NCBI RefSeq assembly: GCF_032586235.1
Contig: NZ_JAWHTD010000055.1
Coordinates: 1-21,965, forward strand
Origin: Aestuariicoccus sp032586235
Lineage (GTDB): Bacteria > Pseudomonadota > Alphaproteobacteria > Rhodobacterales > Rhodobacteraceae
Direction of reading: 5' to 3'
DNA: 21,965 bases
The notes under the pieces are model-generated. The model made no database searches. It was given only the letters and a program-made list of their open reading frames with translations, and had not been told where the DNA came from. Positions 1 through 7,886 of this stretch are shown piece after piece. Every line of letters begins with the position of its first letter. The stretch's first letter is position 1. Both the position numbers and the translations under genes were made by a program.

Positions 1-1502
1 GTGGCGAGATCGAGGGTGCCGTCATCGCCCTGCTCAGCGGCAAGCGCAGAGCCGAACACAAGGTAACTCTCGCCGGCACGGGAAACGCCGTCCGGGTCGC
101 CATCGCGCGCCCCGATGATCACGTCATCCAGCCCATCGCCATCGACATCTCCGGCCGAGGACACAGAGAATCCGCTTAAGTCGCCCGGACCGACGCCCTT
201 GAGTAAAATCGGGGTCGGCGTGTGCAGGTCGTCCGGATCGAGCTCCGCAACGCGGACCCCTTCAAGCAAAATGCTCCCGCGCTGCCCAAGGTCTATGAGA
301 ACGCCGTCGGGCGTGTCAGACGACACCGCCAGCAATTCCGCAAATGTCTCGATGCCGAGCGCCGTCAAGCCCAGCCTATCGCCAAACCCGCTGCCAGCCT
401 CAAATCCGGAAATGGTATCCATGCCCGGGTCAGACACGAAACGATAGAAGTCATTCCCTGTGCCGCCGATGTAGACATCGTCGTCCTGGCCAGCGGCGCG
501 GGGCGGAGCGGGCAGTACAGGCGGCCTACCCCTCGCTCCAATGACAAAAGTCCCAGGCTGCCAGTCGCCAAGGCCTTCGTCGATTATCAGGTCATTCCCA
601 GCGCCGGCATCCACGAAGTCGGACCCCAAGCCACCAACAATGCGATCATTGCCATCACCCCCAATGTTTGTGTCGTTTCCCGCAAGACCATAGAGGAGGT
701 CACTACCCCGTTGCCCGACAAGACTGTTGTCGACAGACGATCCATAAAGGACATCGTCGAACTGCGAGCCAATGGCGGCTTCAATGCTCACGAGCGTGTC
801 AGTGTTTCCTAATCCATCAGTTGCTGTGCCCGCGCCGAGATCGACGTATACAGCAGCGACTGCCCCGCTATATGAGACGCCATCCTGTCCACCGCGACCG
901 TCAACGTAGTCATTGCCGCCTACATCAAAGTTCGGAGTGAAAATGTCTCCTTCTGCGTCGGGGCTGAACCAGTTGTCTGCAGATGAGCCATAAAGAAAAT
1001 CAGAATAGTTTGAACCGCCTATGAACTCGATGCTGACGAGCGTATCGACCCCCTCTCCACCGGTAGCAGTTTCCGCGGCAAGGTCGACGACTATGCCGCT
1101 TGTCGCGCGCCCGTACCATACGAAGTCGTTCCCCCCGCGACCGTCAATGTAGTCATTACCCTGCTCGCCGCTGAAACTGTCTCGATCATTTGTACCGTAT
1201 AAAAAATCATCGTAATTGGAGCCAGAGACCCTTTCGATACTGACGAGTGTATCGGTATTACCCCAACCATCAGTCGCCGTTCCCGAGAGTAGATCTACGG
1301 TAACCCCTGATATATCGTTCCTGTAGAAGAGGCGGTCGAATCCCAGTCCGCCATCGTAGTAGTCGTTCCCTTGATCACTCCAGATGGTGTCATCGCCAGC
1401 AAACGCGTACACCACGTCGTTGCCGCCACCCGGCCAAATGTCATCTCCAAATTCAGTCCCCGTGATCGTGTCGTCACCATCTCCATAATTGAAACTGGCC
1501 AT
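1..1502 (-). CDS. RTX calcium-binding repeat protein with FG-GAP-like segment, 3' end outside the window
   Basis: The frame is open for 500 codons from an ATG at 1502 to the window edge, so the C-terminus is missing. The product starts MASFNYGDGDDTITGTEFGD and is full of RTX nonapeptide-like motifs (GGGNDVVYA, GGDGNDRIVGG, GGTGNDFYRF) that bind calcium and fold into a parallel beta roll. Three longer modules recur, each with VDL, GTATDG or a variant, DTLVSIE and DFLYG or DVLYG, centred near 1270, 1050 and 820. A linker rich in Pro and Ala (about 490-530) leads to an RTX-type segment ending LIDLGQRGSILLEGV and then an FG-GAP/integrin-like segment with SAGDVDGDGLDDVIIGARDG near 100-170. No signal peptide is seen, as expected for type I secretion. 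Family knowledge supports a secreted or surface role; no enzymatic domain is visible. The start follows a purine-rich GGGGGAAAAG. Confidence 0.9.
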   Translation of the reverse strand, partial: MASFNYGDGDDTITGTEFGDDIWPGGGNDVVYAFAGDDTIWSDQGNDYYDGGLGFDRLFYRNDISGVTVDLLSGTATDGWGNTDTLVSIERVSGSNYDDFLYGTNDRDSFSGEQGNDYIDGRGGNDFVWYGRATSGIVVDLAAETATGGEGVDTLVSIEFIGGSNYSDFLYGSSADNWFSPDAEGDIFTPNFDVGGNDYVDGRGGQDGVSYSGAVAAVYVDLGAGTATDGLGNTDTLVSIEAAIGSQFDDVLYGSSVDNSLVGQRGSDLLYGLAGNDTNIGGDGNDRIVGGLGSDFVDAGAGNDLIIDEGLGDWQPGTFVIGARGRPPVLPAPPRAAGQDDDVYIGGTGNDFYRFVSDPGMDTISGFEAGSGFGDRLGLTALGIETFAELLAVSSDTPDGVLIDLGQRGSILLEGVRVAELDPDDLHTPTPILLKGVGPGDLSGFSVSSAGDVDGDGLDDVIIGARDGDPDGVSRAGESYLVFGSALAAEQGDDGTLDLA

Positions 1503-1541
1503 CACTTTTCCCCCAAAAGGTGAATTAAATCAATACTTTAT

Positions 1542-1569
1542 ATTATACGTTGCATGGCCAATTTTGCAA
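1542..1569 (-). promoter_or_regulatory. Sigma-70-type promoter for the RTX gene
   Basis: Read on the minus strand, TTGCAA (1564-1569) and a perfect TATAAT (1542-1547) are separated by 16 bp in a locally AT-rich stretch. The predicted transcript start is about 30 nt before the ATG at 1502. The promoter lies between the RTX gene and the probable left end of the IS1380 element, so the RTX gene does not need the element for expression. No experimental support. Confidence 0.6.
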
Positions 1570-1593
1570 CTTCCATCCAGATTGTTCTACCGA

Positions 1594-1603
1594 CATTCCC
1601 CAA
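1594..1603 (+). repeat. IS1380 probable left terminal inverted repeat
   Basis: CATTCCCCAA, exact inverted partner of 3244-3253. The flanking bases show no direct repeat with the other side. Confidence 0.55.
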
Positions 1604-1810
1604 CTAGGTCTTCGGTAGCCCCATGCTGCAGCCAATTTGCGCAATGATTAAGCTTTGTGGGTCCGCAATGGCTTGGTTCTGGCATCTGAAGCGCGAACTG
1701 AACATGGTTTGCGGCCTCGGCGGTCGGGTTGAACCGGGTTTGGGCCGGATTTGCCCCCCATAGGGCAGACCAGTCGAGCCGGGTTCGTTTGGGTTTTGCC
1801 GGTGACACCG

Positions 1811-3163
1811 TCATGTTAGAACCGGCGGCGCGCGCAGCCGTTGGATGGTCGTCAGGATACGACTGAACAGAGTGCCGCTGACCGCAACTTCTGCCAGTTG
1901 GAACGTGATGGCGCGGGCATGGCGGACGACGCGAGCACCGATTTTGATCAGCCGGGTTTGCAGGCTGGTCAACGACCAGTCGGCCATCTCCTCCGGAAGG
2001 TTTGCGCCTTGCAGGAAGACGCCGAGATTGTAGGCCAATGCATGAAGCTGAAGGCGGACCTCGTTCTGTGCCATGCCCTTGCAAGACAGGCGCGTCCAGT
2101 TGATCGCCTGCTTGCCTTCCTTGATGTGCTGCTCCGCGGTGCCGCGCTGGTTATAGAACCGCACCACCCAATCCGGCTCCATCGGCAGGTTGGTGACGAT
2201 GAAGCCCACACGGGGGAACAGCTCGCCCGGATGCCATTCGATCTTGGCAATCACCCGGCGCTCGTCCTCCCAGCTCTGCGCCTGATAGTGGAAATCCTCG
2301 TAAAACCGCTTGACCTTGGTCAGCGATGGACGCCCCACGGGCCGGGTCAGACGGTGCGCGATCTTCTCGCGCAGCACGGCGTTAACGGGCAGCCGGATGG
2401 CGTAGAAATAGCCCTCCTCCTCCAGCCGCGCATAGATTGCAGGGCTGGCATAGGCGGCGTCGGCGCGGAAGAAACGCATAAGGTTGCGCTTGGCATACCG
2501 GGCGATGACGGGGTCGAGGAGGTCCCGCCAGCCATAGGCACTGTGGACGTTGCCATTGCGCAGTGCGCAGCGTTTCAGCATGCCGAACTGGTTGAACAAG
2601 AAATTCGGGTGATAGCAGGTGCAGTCGAAGTGCCAGTTCCAGGCAGACCCTTCCTGATCACCGTAGGTCGGGCTGACGGAGCTATCCATGTCCAGCACGA
2701 TATACTTCAGCCCGTTGCGATCATGGAAGCGGTCGATCCATTGCCCGTTCAGATCGGCCAGCGCTTTCCGGTTCTCGGGCGCGGCCAGCGTCTCGGTCTC
2801 GAACCTCCCCATCTGCGAGGCTGAGGCCGCTTGTGCATCGACGGCACGGCCACCTACGATCTGGCGCATTACCGGATCAAGGGAAAGGCGCTCGGCGTCG
2901 TTGACATCCTCATAACCCGCCAGCCTGCCGAACACCGATTGCCGGAACTGGCCGTCGAGCCGGTGCGTCGTGTTCTTTCCCCGGCGGCTGTCGTGCAAGG
3001 CATCAGACGCGAGATCAGACAGTCCAAGCGCATCATCCAGCTCACGCATCACCAGCAGGCCACCATCGGAACTGAGCTTCGCGCCCCGAAATTCCAAGCG
3101 CACCCGCCGGTCAAAACCGAGCCGCGCATCATCCGTTTTGCCTGCACCCTCCGGGTGATCCAT
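1811..3163 (-). CDS. IS1380-family DDE transposase
   Basis: The 450-aa product has the length and features of IS1380-family transposases. The N-terminal part reads LEFRGAKLSSDGGLLVMREL. It is followed by a catalytic-core Asp motif, YIVLDMDSSVSPTYGDQEGS (about residues 154-173), then FFRADAAYASPAIY (second Asp region). A late segment, WVVRFYNQRGTAEQHIKEGK, carries the Glu-containing motif, and a Leu-rich C-terminus follows. The ATG at 3163 has a good ribosome site (AAGGTGG) 7 nt upstream. The frame is intact, so the enzyme may be active. About 90 bp separate the start from the probable right end, and about 210 bp of non-coding DNA lie between the stop and the left end. Confidence 0.93.
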   Translation of the reverse strand: MDHPEGAGKTDDARLGFDRRVRLEFRGAKLSSDGGLLVMRELDDALGLSDLASDALHDSRRGKNTTHRLDGQFRQSVFGRLAGYEDVNDAERLSLDPVMRQIVGGRAVDAQAASASQMGRFETETLAAPENRKALADLNGQWIDRFHDRNGLKYIVLDMDSSVSPTYGDQEGSAWNWHFDCTCYHPNFLFNQFGMLKRCALRNGNVHSAYGWRDLLDPVIARYAKRNLMRFFRADAAYASPAIYARLEEEGYFYAIRLPVNAVLREKIAHRLTRPVGRPSLTKVKRFYEDFHYQAQSWEDERRVIAKIEWHPGELFPRVGFIVTNLPMEPDWVVRFYNQRGTAEQHIKEGKQAINWTRLSCKGMAQNEVRLQLHALAYNLGVFLQGANLPEEMADWSLTSLQTRLIKIGARVVRHARAITFQLAEVAVSGTLFSRILTTIQRLRAPPVLT

Positions 3164-3243
3164 AATCCGCCACCTTCAGTCCAATTAAAATGCTGAAATA
3201 TAACACATTACTTGCCGTCAAAGGCGCTCAAACTGCAAGTTAC

Positions 3244-3253
3244 TTGGGGAATG
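3244..3253 (+). repeat. IS1380 probable right terminal inverted repeat
   Basis: TTGGGGAATG, exact inverted partner of 1594-1603, ending 15 bp from the stop codon of the kinase-like gene that converges on the element. Confidence 0.55.
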
Positions 3254-3268
3254 CGTATTGGAAAGCGC

Positions 3269-4219
3269 TCATCTCTCTTGGTGGAGCGCCGAAGGACGGT
3301 GCCGCAACCCGGCGACGGGGCTCTGACGCAACACGATGTCCACGACCTTTTCGATCTCGTCGAAATCATGGTGCCGTTCCAGGCGTAACAGGACGGCTTG
3401 TCGGAGGAGGACGACCGCCGCTTCGAAATAGAGCGCCTCATCCTTCAGATGTCGGACAAGGAACGGACGATAGGCGTTTTGTCTGATCATCGCAGCCGCG
3501 TCGGCCATGGGCATCTCAAAGAGCTTCGGTTCGCTGGCCCCCTCGTTCTGCGCCAACTCGAAGACAGCGCGGACGGGCAGGAATGATTTTGCAGCCTCAT
3601 CGCCTTGAACGAAGAATTTGTCCAATTGGTTATGGACCCGCGCTCCCCTTTTAGCTTGCAGCCCGAGCGCTCCGATCGTGTCCTCCCAAAGCTTGAGCTT
3701 TCGGCCATCCGAATGCGCAATAGCCCCTTCGCCGTTCGTCAATTCGATGGCACAGAGATCGTCACACAGGACGGTGAAACCATGGCTCTGCAAGGCTGCT
3801 GCCATGGTCGATTTTCCTGCACCGGAGTCGCCACAGAACAAGACCGCGCCACCCCCAACCTGAACAGCGCTTGCATGCAGGGTGACGATCCTGCGCATGT
3901 GCAGCGCGATGCCGAGCACCGATCCCACGAGAAAAGCCGCGATGTTTGTCTGGCTCTCTGACGTTGGCCAGACCTCAACGGTCCCATTGTCCCAGATAAG
4001 AAACTCGGCAACGTCGGGCACTGTCAGATAAAAACGCCGCCCGTCGCTGGCCCAGTCAGCCCCTTCCATGGTCGGGTTTGATGGAGCGGAAGGCTTCTCA
4101 TCTGCACGCAAATAGCGCAGCTGGGCAGGGCCGGTTCCCGTGGCATGCCGCGCCAGCCCTGGCAACTCGAAGTCGCTTTCGATGAGCAGCCCCGCACTTC
4201 TATAGTGTTTTGTTTTCAA
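3269..4219 (-). CDS. HPr kinase/phosphorylase-like protein, peptide-tailoring type
   Basis: The 316-aa product has a P-loop GDSGAGKST at about residues 130-138, preceded by LHASAVQVGGGAVLFC. LCDDLCAI follows at about 150-157. This is the HPr-kinase C-terminal-domain arrangement found in stand-alone HprK-like kinases, not in true HprK of the phosphotransferase system. The N-terminus (HYRSAGLLIESDFELPGL) matches the typical opening of these proteins and supports the TTG start at 4219. In paeninodin-type lasso peptide clusters such a kinase phosphorylates a peptide side chain; a substrate here is inferred only. It is the last gene of the exporter operon, 189 nt after the nucleotidyltransferase, and ends 15 bp before the probable IS1380 end. 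An HPr-rel-A type assignment is the main alternative. Confidence 0.83.
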   Translation of the reverse strand: MKTKHYRSAGLLIESDFELPGLARHATGTGPAQLRYLRADEKPSAPSNPTMEGADWASDGRRFYLTVPDVAEFLIWDNGTVEVWPTSESQTNIAAFLVGSVLGIALHMRRIVTLHASAVQVGGGAVLFCGDSGAGKSTMAAALQSHGFTVLCDDLCAIELTNGEGAIAHSDGRKLKLWEDTIGALGLQAKRGARVHNQLDKFFVQGDEAAKSFLPVRAVFELAQNEGASEPKLFEMPMADAAAMIRQNAYRPFLVRHLKDEALYFEAAVVLLRQAVLLRLERHHDFDEIEKVVDIVLRQSPVAGLRHRPSALHQER

Positions 4220-4408
4220 GGGGCTTCACCCAGTTTCTTGAGCGCGCAGAAAAGACAACAGTTACTTATGCCATCGATCCGAGGCCACTGTGCAGCCCAT
4301 CTTTCCTGCGACGTGCAAAATGATTGTCGGGCCGGGCATGGGAAACGCCGTGAAAGGTTAATTGCAGAACTCCAGGCAACTGCTTTTCGACGGCCTGTCC
4401 ACTGTGGG

Positions 4409-5626
4409 TTATCGGCGGTCTGTCGTTGCGGGGAGCATACGCCCAAGCATACGCGCCGCGCGCACAAAGAGGTAACCTGCTTCCAGTCCCCGAGGCAGAT
4501 CGACCAGAGCCAGCTCAGGCAGACTTGGAGCAAGCAGCGCGCGCATGCGCGTGGAAAGAGCCCTCGGTTGGTCCTCGATCGAGATGTCCATGTGGCGCAT
4601 GATCCCTCGCGCGATAGCCAGGGCGCCGCGCGGAGGCGGGGGGTCTTCACGCAGAATGGCCGTCTTCAGCATCCATTGGATGGACTGCTCCGACAGGTCT
4701 CTGCATTTCGGAAGCCTGCGGATCAGCGCATCCAGCGGGTCCGGCAGTTGGGCATCATCGATCCGAGCGGCGACCAGGACCGCGGTCCCCACAGCAGTCG
4801 ACATGCCAAGCTCACGGGCACGGTCGACAACACAGACCCAGTCCTCATCGACCAGGCGGCCGGTATGGAGAACCCATCGAATGTCATTGAGCCATTTGAG
4901 GCGCATCCAGCCATGCGCCAACCCGTGTGCGCACAAGTAGATGAACGTCTCAATCCCGTCCGGAACGAGCACCTCTCCCGCGCCGGCAATGGGGATCGAC
5001 CGGGACCATATTTTTTCCGCGTCCGTTGGCATCATCCCTTCGAACTTCTGCCAGCGCCAGTGCAACTCCACGGCACGGCCGCTTTGAGGGTCGAAAAATG
5101 CCAGTTGATTTGTGCCCCTCAACACGCGCTCTCTCTGGCGATCCGAGCGCAGCAACCCCCGAAACTCAGAGTAAAAGCCACGGCTTTCCAGGACAGAGGC
5201 AGCCTGATCAACCTGATCTGCAGGAACCAGGAAATCCACGTCACCGGGATCACGCGCGGCCGCATCGCCATGCAGAACCTGCGAAAGGGGCGCGCCTTTC
5301 ATGACCGAGGCCGACACGCCCGCGTCTCTCAAATGCGATGCAACGAGAGCGGTGTCCCGCGCGAGCATCAGGCACTGCAGCGCGCGCGTGGTTGAGAGCT
5401 CGGCCAGACGACGCCGTGCCGTCTCTGGAGCGCTCACTGAGGGCAGAGCCGCAATGCCGCGGGCGAGCAGCAGAACGGATTTGTGACGCAGTGCCAGGTC
5501 AATGACCCATTCCCAGTCAAAATCCTGCGCGGGAACCTGCGGAGACGGTCCTGTCAGATGCAGCAGGGCTTGCCATGCGGACCTTGAGACATCGTTTTGA
5601 GAGGAAGGGAGAGGATTGCGGGTCAT
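4409..5626 (-). CDS. Nucleotidyltransferase family protein (PF14907-like)
   Basis: The 405-aa product matches the uncharacterised nucleotidyltransferase family that accompanies lasso peptide and HPr-kinase-like gene clusters. Visible hallmarks are VMKGAPLSQVLHGD, then RDPGDVDFLVP (about residues 122-134) with the Asp-x-Asp metal site, VELHWRWQ, and the late family motif HGLAHGWMRLKWLNDIRWVL. In NTP transferases the paired Asp residues bind metal-NTP; the acceptor in this family is unknown to me, and a peptide is the plausible one from context. The ATG overlaps the stop of the preceding 46-codon ORF (ATGA), with GAGG 5 nt upstream, which indicates translational coupling. The 189-nt gap before the kinase gene holds no convincing gene. 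Confidence 0.85.
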   Translation of the reverse strand: MTRNPLPSSQNDVSRSAWQALLHLTGPSPQVPAQDFDWEWVIDLALRHKSVLLLARGIAALPSVSAPETARRRLAELSTTRALQCLMLARDTALVASHLRDAGVSASVMKGAPLSQVLHGDAAARDPGDVDFLVPADQVDQAASVLESRGFYSEFRGLLRSDRQRERVLRGTNQLAFFDPQSGRAVELHWRWQKFEGMMPTDAEKIWSRSIPIAGAGEVLVPDGIETFIYLCAHGLAHGWMRLKWLNDIRWVLHTGRLVDEDWVCVVDRARELGMSTAVGTAVLVAARIDDAQLPDPLDALIRRLPKCRDLSEQSIQWMLKTAILREDPPPPRGALAIARGIMRHMDISIEDQPRALSTRMRALLAPSLPELALVDLPRGLEAGYLFVRAARMLGRMLPATTDRR

Positions 5627-5763
5627 CCGTGCCTCGCAGTCCCGGAAAACCCGCGCAGCCCGGTCTCAGGAGCGTTCAACGCGCTTATCAGCGCCCCATT
5701 TTGATGGTCGACGCTTAAGAGTGCCTTGACGACAGATATGGGGCAAACCTGTCGCGCGATCAT
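5623..5763 (-). CDS. Candidate 46-aa peptide coupled to exporter and nucleotidyltransferase
   Basis: This short frame fills the gap between the ABC exporter and the nucleotidyltransferase exactly. Its ATG (5763) overlaps the exporter stop as ATGA, and its TGA overlaps the next ATG in the same way. A ribosome site GAGGTGG lies 4 nt before the ATG. The product begins MIARQVCPISVVKALLSVDH and ends TGLRGFSGTARHG; it has one Cys (residue 7) and no transmembrane segment. About two thirds of third codon positions are G or C. It resembles no family I know. Context would fit a precursor or small accessory protein of the modification system, but the usual lasso precursor signs are not convincing (no YxxP leader motif, no Asp/Glu at core position 7-9). 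It could also be a leader that only couples translation. Confidence 0.5.
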   Translation of the reverse strand: MIARQVCPISVVKALLSVDHQNGALISALNAPETGLRGFSGTARHG

Positions 5764-7403
5764 TTGACCACCTCGGATAAACCGGTCTCGTCCAGTCGCA
5801 AAATCCTGTCTGCCAGAACGAGACTGGCCGGCCGATGGGTGATGAGGATCACCGTGCGGTCCTTCAGCGCCCTTCGCGCTGTCTCAACGAAGCGGGCCTC
5901 GCCCTCGGGGTCGAACATCGCCGTTGGTTCATCAAGCACGAGAATGGCAGGGTTTGCCAGAAGTGCGCGCGCCAGGGCCACGCGTTGACGCTGACCGCCC
6001 GAAAGCCGGACGCCCGCTTCGCCGATCACGGTATCGAGACCCTCCGGCAGCTGATCGATGAAACTTTGGGCCTGAGCCTGACGCGCGGCGCTCTCGATCC
6101 GGGCGCGCGACGCCCCTGGATCACCGAAGCAGATGTTTTCTGCAATCGTGCCATTGATAAGCGCAACGCGTTGCGGAACCAGGGCGATGTGCCGACGATA
6201 GGCGGTCAGGTTCATCGCAGCGATATCCAGCCCATCGATGAGAATTCGGCCCCGGTCGGGCGCTCTGAACCTCAGAAGAAGCTCCACCAGAGTGGTCTTG
6301 CCCGCTCCGTTTTCTCCTGTGATGGCGACGGTTTCGCCTGCCGCAATGTCGAAGCTGACGCCTTTCAACACGGGGCGCCGCCCCGGATAGGTGAAGTGTA
6401 CGTCTTCGAAACACACCGCTCCACGCAGGTCCTGTGGCACCAGGCCACTTGCGGGTTCCGTCTGGGCTGACAGCACCTCATCCATATGTTGCAGCGCTCC
6501 GCGCGCCGTCTGGAACTGCCCCCAAAGGTCGGCGAGCGACGCGACCGGGCGCGTCAGAAGACCCGCGTAAAGAAGAAAACTCACCAGCTCTCCGGGCGTC
6601 ATCGTACCGGATGTCACCTTGTCGCTGGCAAGATAGAGCACAAGAACAACCGCCGATGCAGCGATGAACTGCACCGCTGGGCCCAACACGCTCTGATGGT
6701 CCACAAGCCGAAGCATAAGCCGTCGATAGCGTTCCACGGTCTCGGCAAAGCGTCGAAGCTCGGTGTCCTCCCGTGCGTAAGATTTGATGGCCGGCAGAAC
6801 GGTCAGGTTTTCTTCTGCCCGTGCGACCGAGCTTGCATAGGCGTCGCGGATGTCTGAAGACAGCGGTCTGATCTTGCGGGTGATCAGCTTCAGGATGAAG
6901 TAGAAGACAGGGACGCCGAGAACGACCGGCAAAGTCAGGATCGGGTCCAGCCTCACCATCAAGACAATCGAACCGGACAGGATGATCAATTGCGGCAAGG
7001 TTCCAAGAACAGGCCCTGTTGCGAATTGGCTCAGTAAATCGACCTCGCGGGTTATCAGCGCCAGGAGATCACCGCGACGCCGGTCTTCTATCCACGGCAG
7101 GGGTAAGCGTTGGACATGGTTGTAGAGCGCCGTGCGCAGGTCGGCAGTCAGGCCTTCTGCAGCCTTTGACAATATGCGTCTGTGCAGAACCTGCATGACA
7201 GACTGCAGTCCAAACAAGCCGATCAGGCCAAAGGCCATGACCGCGATGGATGTCTCGCTCGGCGAAAAGAGCCCTCCGACAATCTGCCCGCCCAGCCACG
7301 GCACCACGAGGACCGCCGCACTTTCTGCAATCATCAGCAGGAAAGAAAGAGCAAGGGCCAACCGGAACGGCCACAACCGTTCCATGAGAAAGGACAGGCT
7401 CAC
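5760..7403 (-). CDS. ABC exporter, fused membrane and ATPase domains
   Basis: The 547-aa half-transporter has about six membrane segments in the first 300 residues. An ATPase domain follows with Walker A GENGAGKTT (about 361-369), signature LSGGQRQRVAL (about 466-476), Walker B ILVLDEPT (about 486-493) and the switch His in ILITHRP (about 516-522). This is the MsbA/McjD-like exporter architecture; there is no N-terminal C39 peptidase domain, so it would not itself cleave a leader. The start is GTG at 7403: a TGA lies in frame 18 nt upstream, with AGGA about 12 nt before the start. It is the first gene of the operon that continues with the 46-codon ORF, the nucleotidyltransferase and the kinase-like gene. 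Peptide export is inferred from these neighbours. Confidence 0.92.
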   Translation of the reverse strand: MSLSFLMERLWPFRLALALSFLLMIAESAAVLVVPWLGGQIVGGLFSPSETSIAVMAFGLIGLFGLQSVMQVLHRRILSKAAEGLTADLRTALYNHVQRLPLPWIEDRRRGDLLALITREVDLLSQFATGPVLGTLPQLIILSGSIVLMVRLDPILTLPVVLGVPVFYFILKLITRKIRPLSSDIRDAYASSVARAEENLTVLPAIKSYAREDTELRRFAETVERYRRLMLRLVDHQSVLGPAVQFIAASAVVLVLYLASDKVTSGTMTPGELVSFLLYAGLLTRPVASLADLWGQFQTARGALQHMDEVLSAQTEPASGLVPQDLRGAVCFEDVHFTYPGRRPVLKGVSFDIAAGETVAITGENGAGKTTLVELLLRFRAPDRGRILIDGLDIAAMNLTAYRRHIALVPQRVALINGTIAENICFGDPGASRARIESAARQAQAQSFIDQLPEGLDTVIGEAGVRLSGGQRQRVALARALLANPAILVLDEPTAMFDPEGEARFVETARRALKDRTVILITHRPASLVLADRILRLDETGLSEVVK

Positions 7404-7742
7404 GAGGCGTCGATGTCCTCATGTGAAATCTGAAGAACGCCATGCTCGAAGCGCGGGCTCTCCCTCCGAGGCAAAATCCTTTCCAGACTAAGAGGCATCG
7501 AGCGGGCCTTTGGGGTCATGGTTTTGCACGGTGTCTCGAAAGAGGCCGCAATGGACTTCTGTCCAACGGGACACCCCCAAATCGGCGCCAGAATTTGTCC
7601 TCGTTGACAGCTCTGCTGACACGCCCTGCCCCCACGGCTGCCGCACCGGAGCTCGCTGTGGCGGCCCGGCGGTGCAGGCTCTCCTGTGGAGATGCGTTCA
7701 TGAGTGAACGGTCGTCCATCGGGAGGGGGAAGACAAGGGCCT

Positions 7743-7769
7743 CACCAGGGTGTGTGCACAAAATTTCAT
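7743..7769 (-). repeat. 27-bp direct repeat, copy 1
   Basis: On the minus strand the copy begins ATGAAATTTTGTGCA and continues with ACCCTGG and GAG after three mismatches. The same segment occurs 117 bp away at 7860-7886. This copy opens a 23-codon frame (7698-7769) beginning MKFCAHTLV that soon stops. Confidence 0.65.
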
Positions 7770-7775
7770 CTGCGC

Positions 7776-7886
7776 TCAGACGTTCATCAGAGAGGGAGGC
7801 GGCAACCTTTCAGGGTTCTGCTCCAGCAGCCTCATCAGGCGGAAGCGCACGTCGGTGCTCGCCAGGGTTCCTGCACAAAATTTCAT
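7776..7886 (-). pseudogene. Possible N-terminal remnant of an EPS-associated MarR-type regulator
   Basis: The 36-codon frame begins MKFCAGTLAS, and its middle, DVRFRLMRLLEQNPER, resembles the opening helix of EPS-associated MarR-family regulators (typically ETRYRLLRLLEENPE-like, followed by SQRELA). Here the resemblance stops at NPER and the frame ends after LPPPSLMNV, so the winged-helix part is missing. No ribosome site is visible before the ATG. The call rests on a 16-residue similarity from memory and may be chance. If right, an exopolysaccharide locus once lay here and was broken. Confidence 0.35.
7860..7886 (-). repeat. 27-bp direct repeat, copy 2
   Basis: Partner of 7743-7769, with the same orientation and the same first 15 bases on the minus strand. 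It includes the ATG of the MarR-like remnant, so a start region appears to have been duplicated with about 117-bp spacing. Confidence 0.65.

Larger units (their letters stand above)
1594..3253 (-). mobile_element. IS1380-family insertion sequence, probably full length
   Basis: The transposase gene lies between a 10-bp perfect inverted repeat, CATTCCCCAA at 1594-1603 and TTGGGGAATG at 3244-3253. The match continues imperfectly inward (13 of 16 positions). The enclosed 1660 bp fits the roughly 1.6-1.7 kb usual for IS1380 elements such as ISEcp1. No target-site duplication is visible outside these ends, so the exact borders are uncertain or the element has recombined since insertion. The right end would lie 15 bp beyond the stop codon of the HPr-kinase-like gene. 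IS1380 elements such as ISEcp1 can mobilise neighbouring DNA. Confidence 0.7.

Noticed and set aside
1841..2824. 327-codon plus-strand open frame
   Set aside because: Antisense to the IS1380 transposase, with no recognisable domain.
4262..4339. 25-codon frame MPGPTIILHV... between the nucleotidyltransferase and kinase genes
   Set aside because: Considered as a peptide precursor, but it has no ribosome site, is not coupled to its neighbours and lacks precursor features.
4145..5395. 416-codon plus-strand open frame
   Set aside because: It lies antisense to the nucleotidyltransferase and kinase-like genes, which have clear family motifs. Its composition (Arg/His/Gln-rich, no domain) is typical of a shadow frame in GC-rich DNA.
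7516..7761. 81-codon minus-strand frame upstream of the ABC exporter
   Set aside because: No ribosome site and no family resemblance. It begins inside the duplicated 27-bp segment and is probably random.
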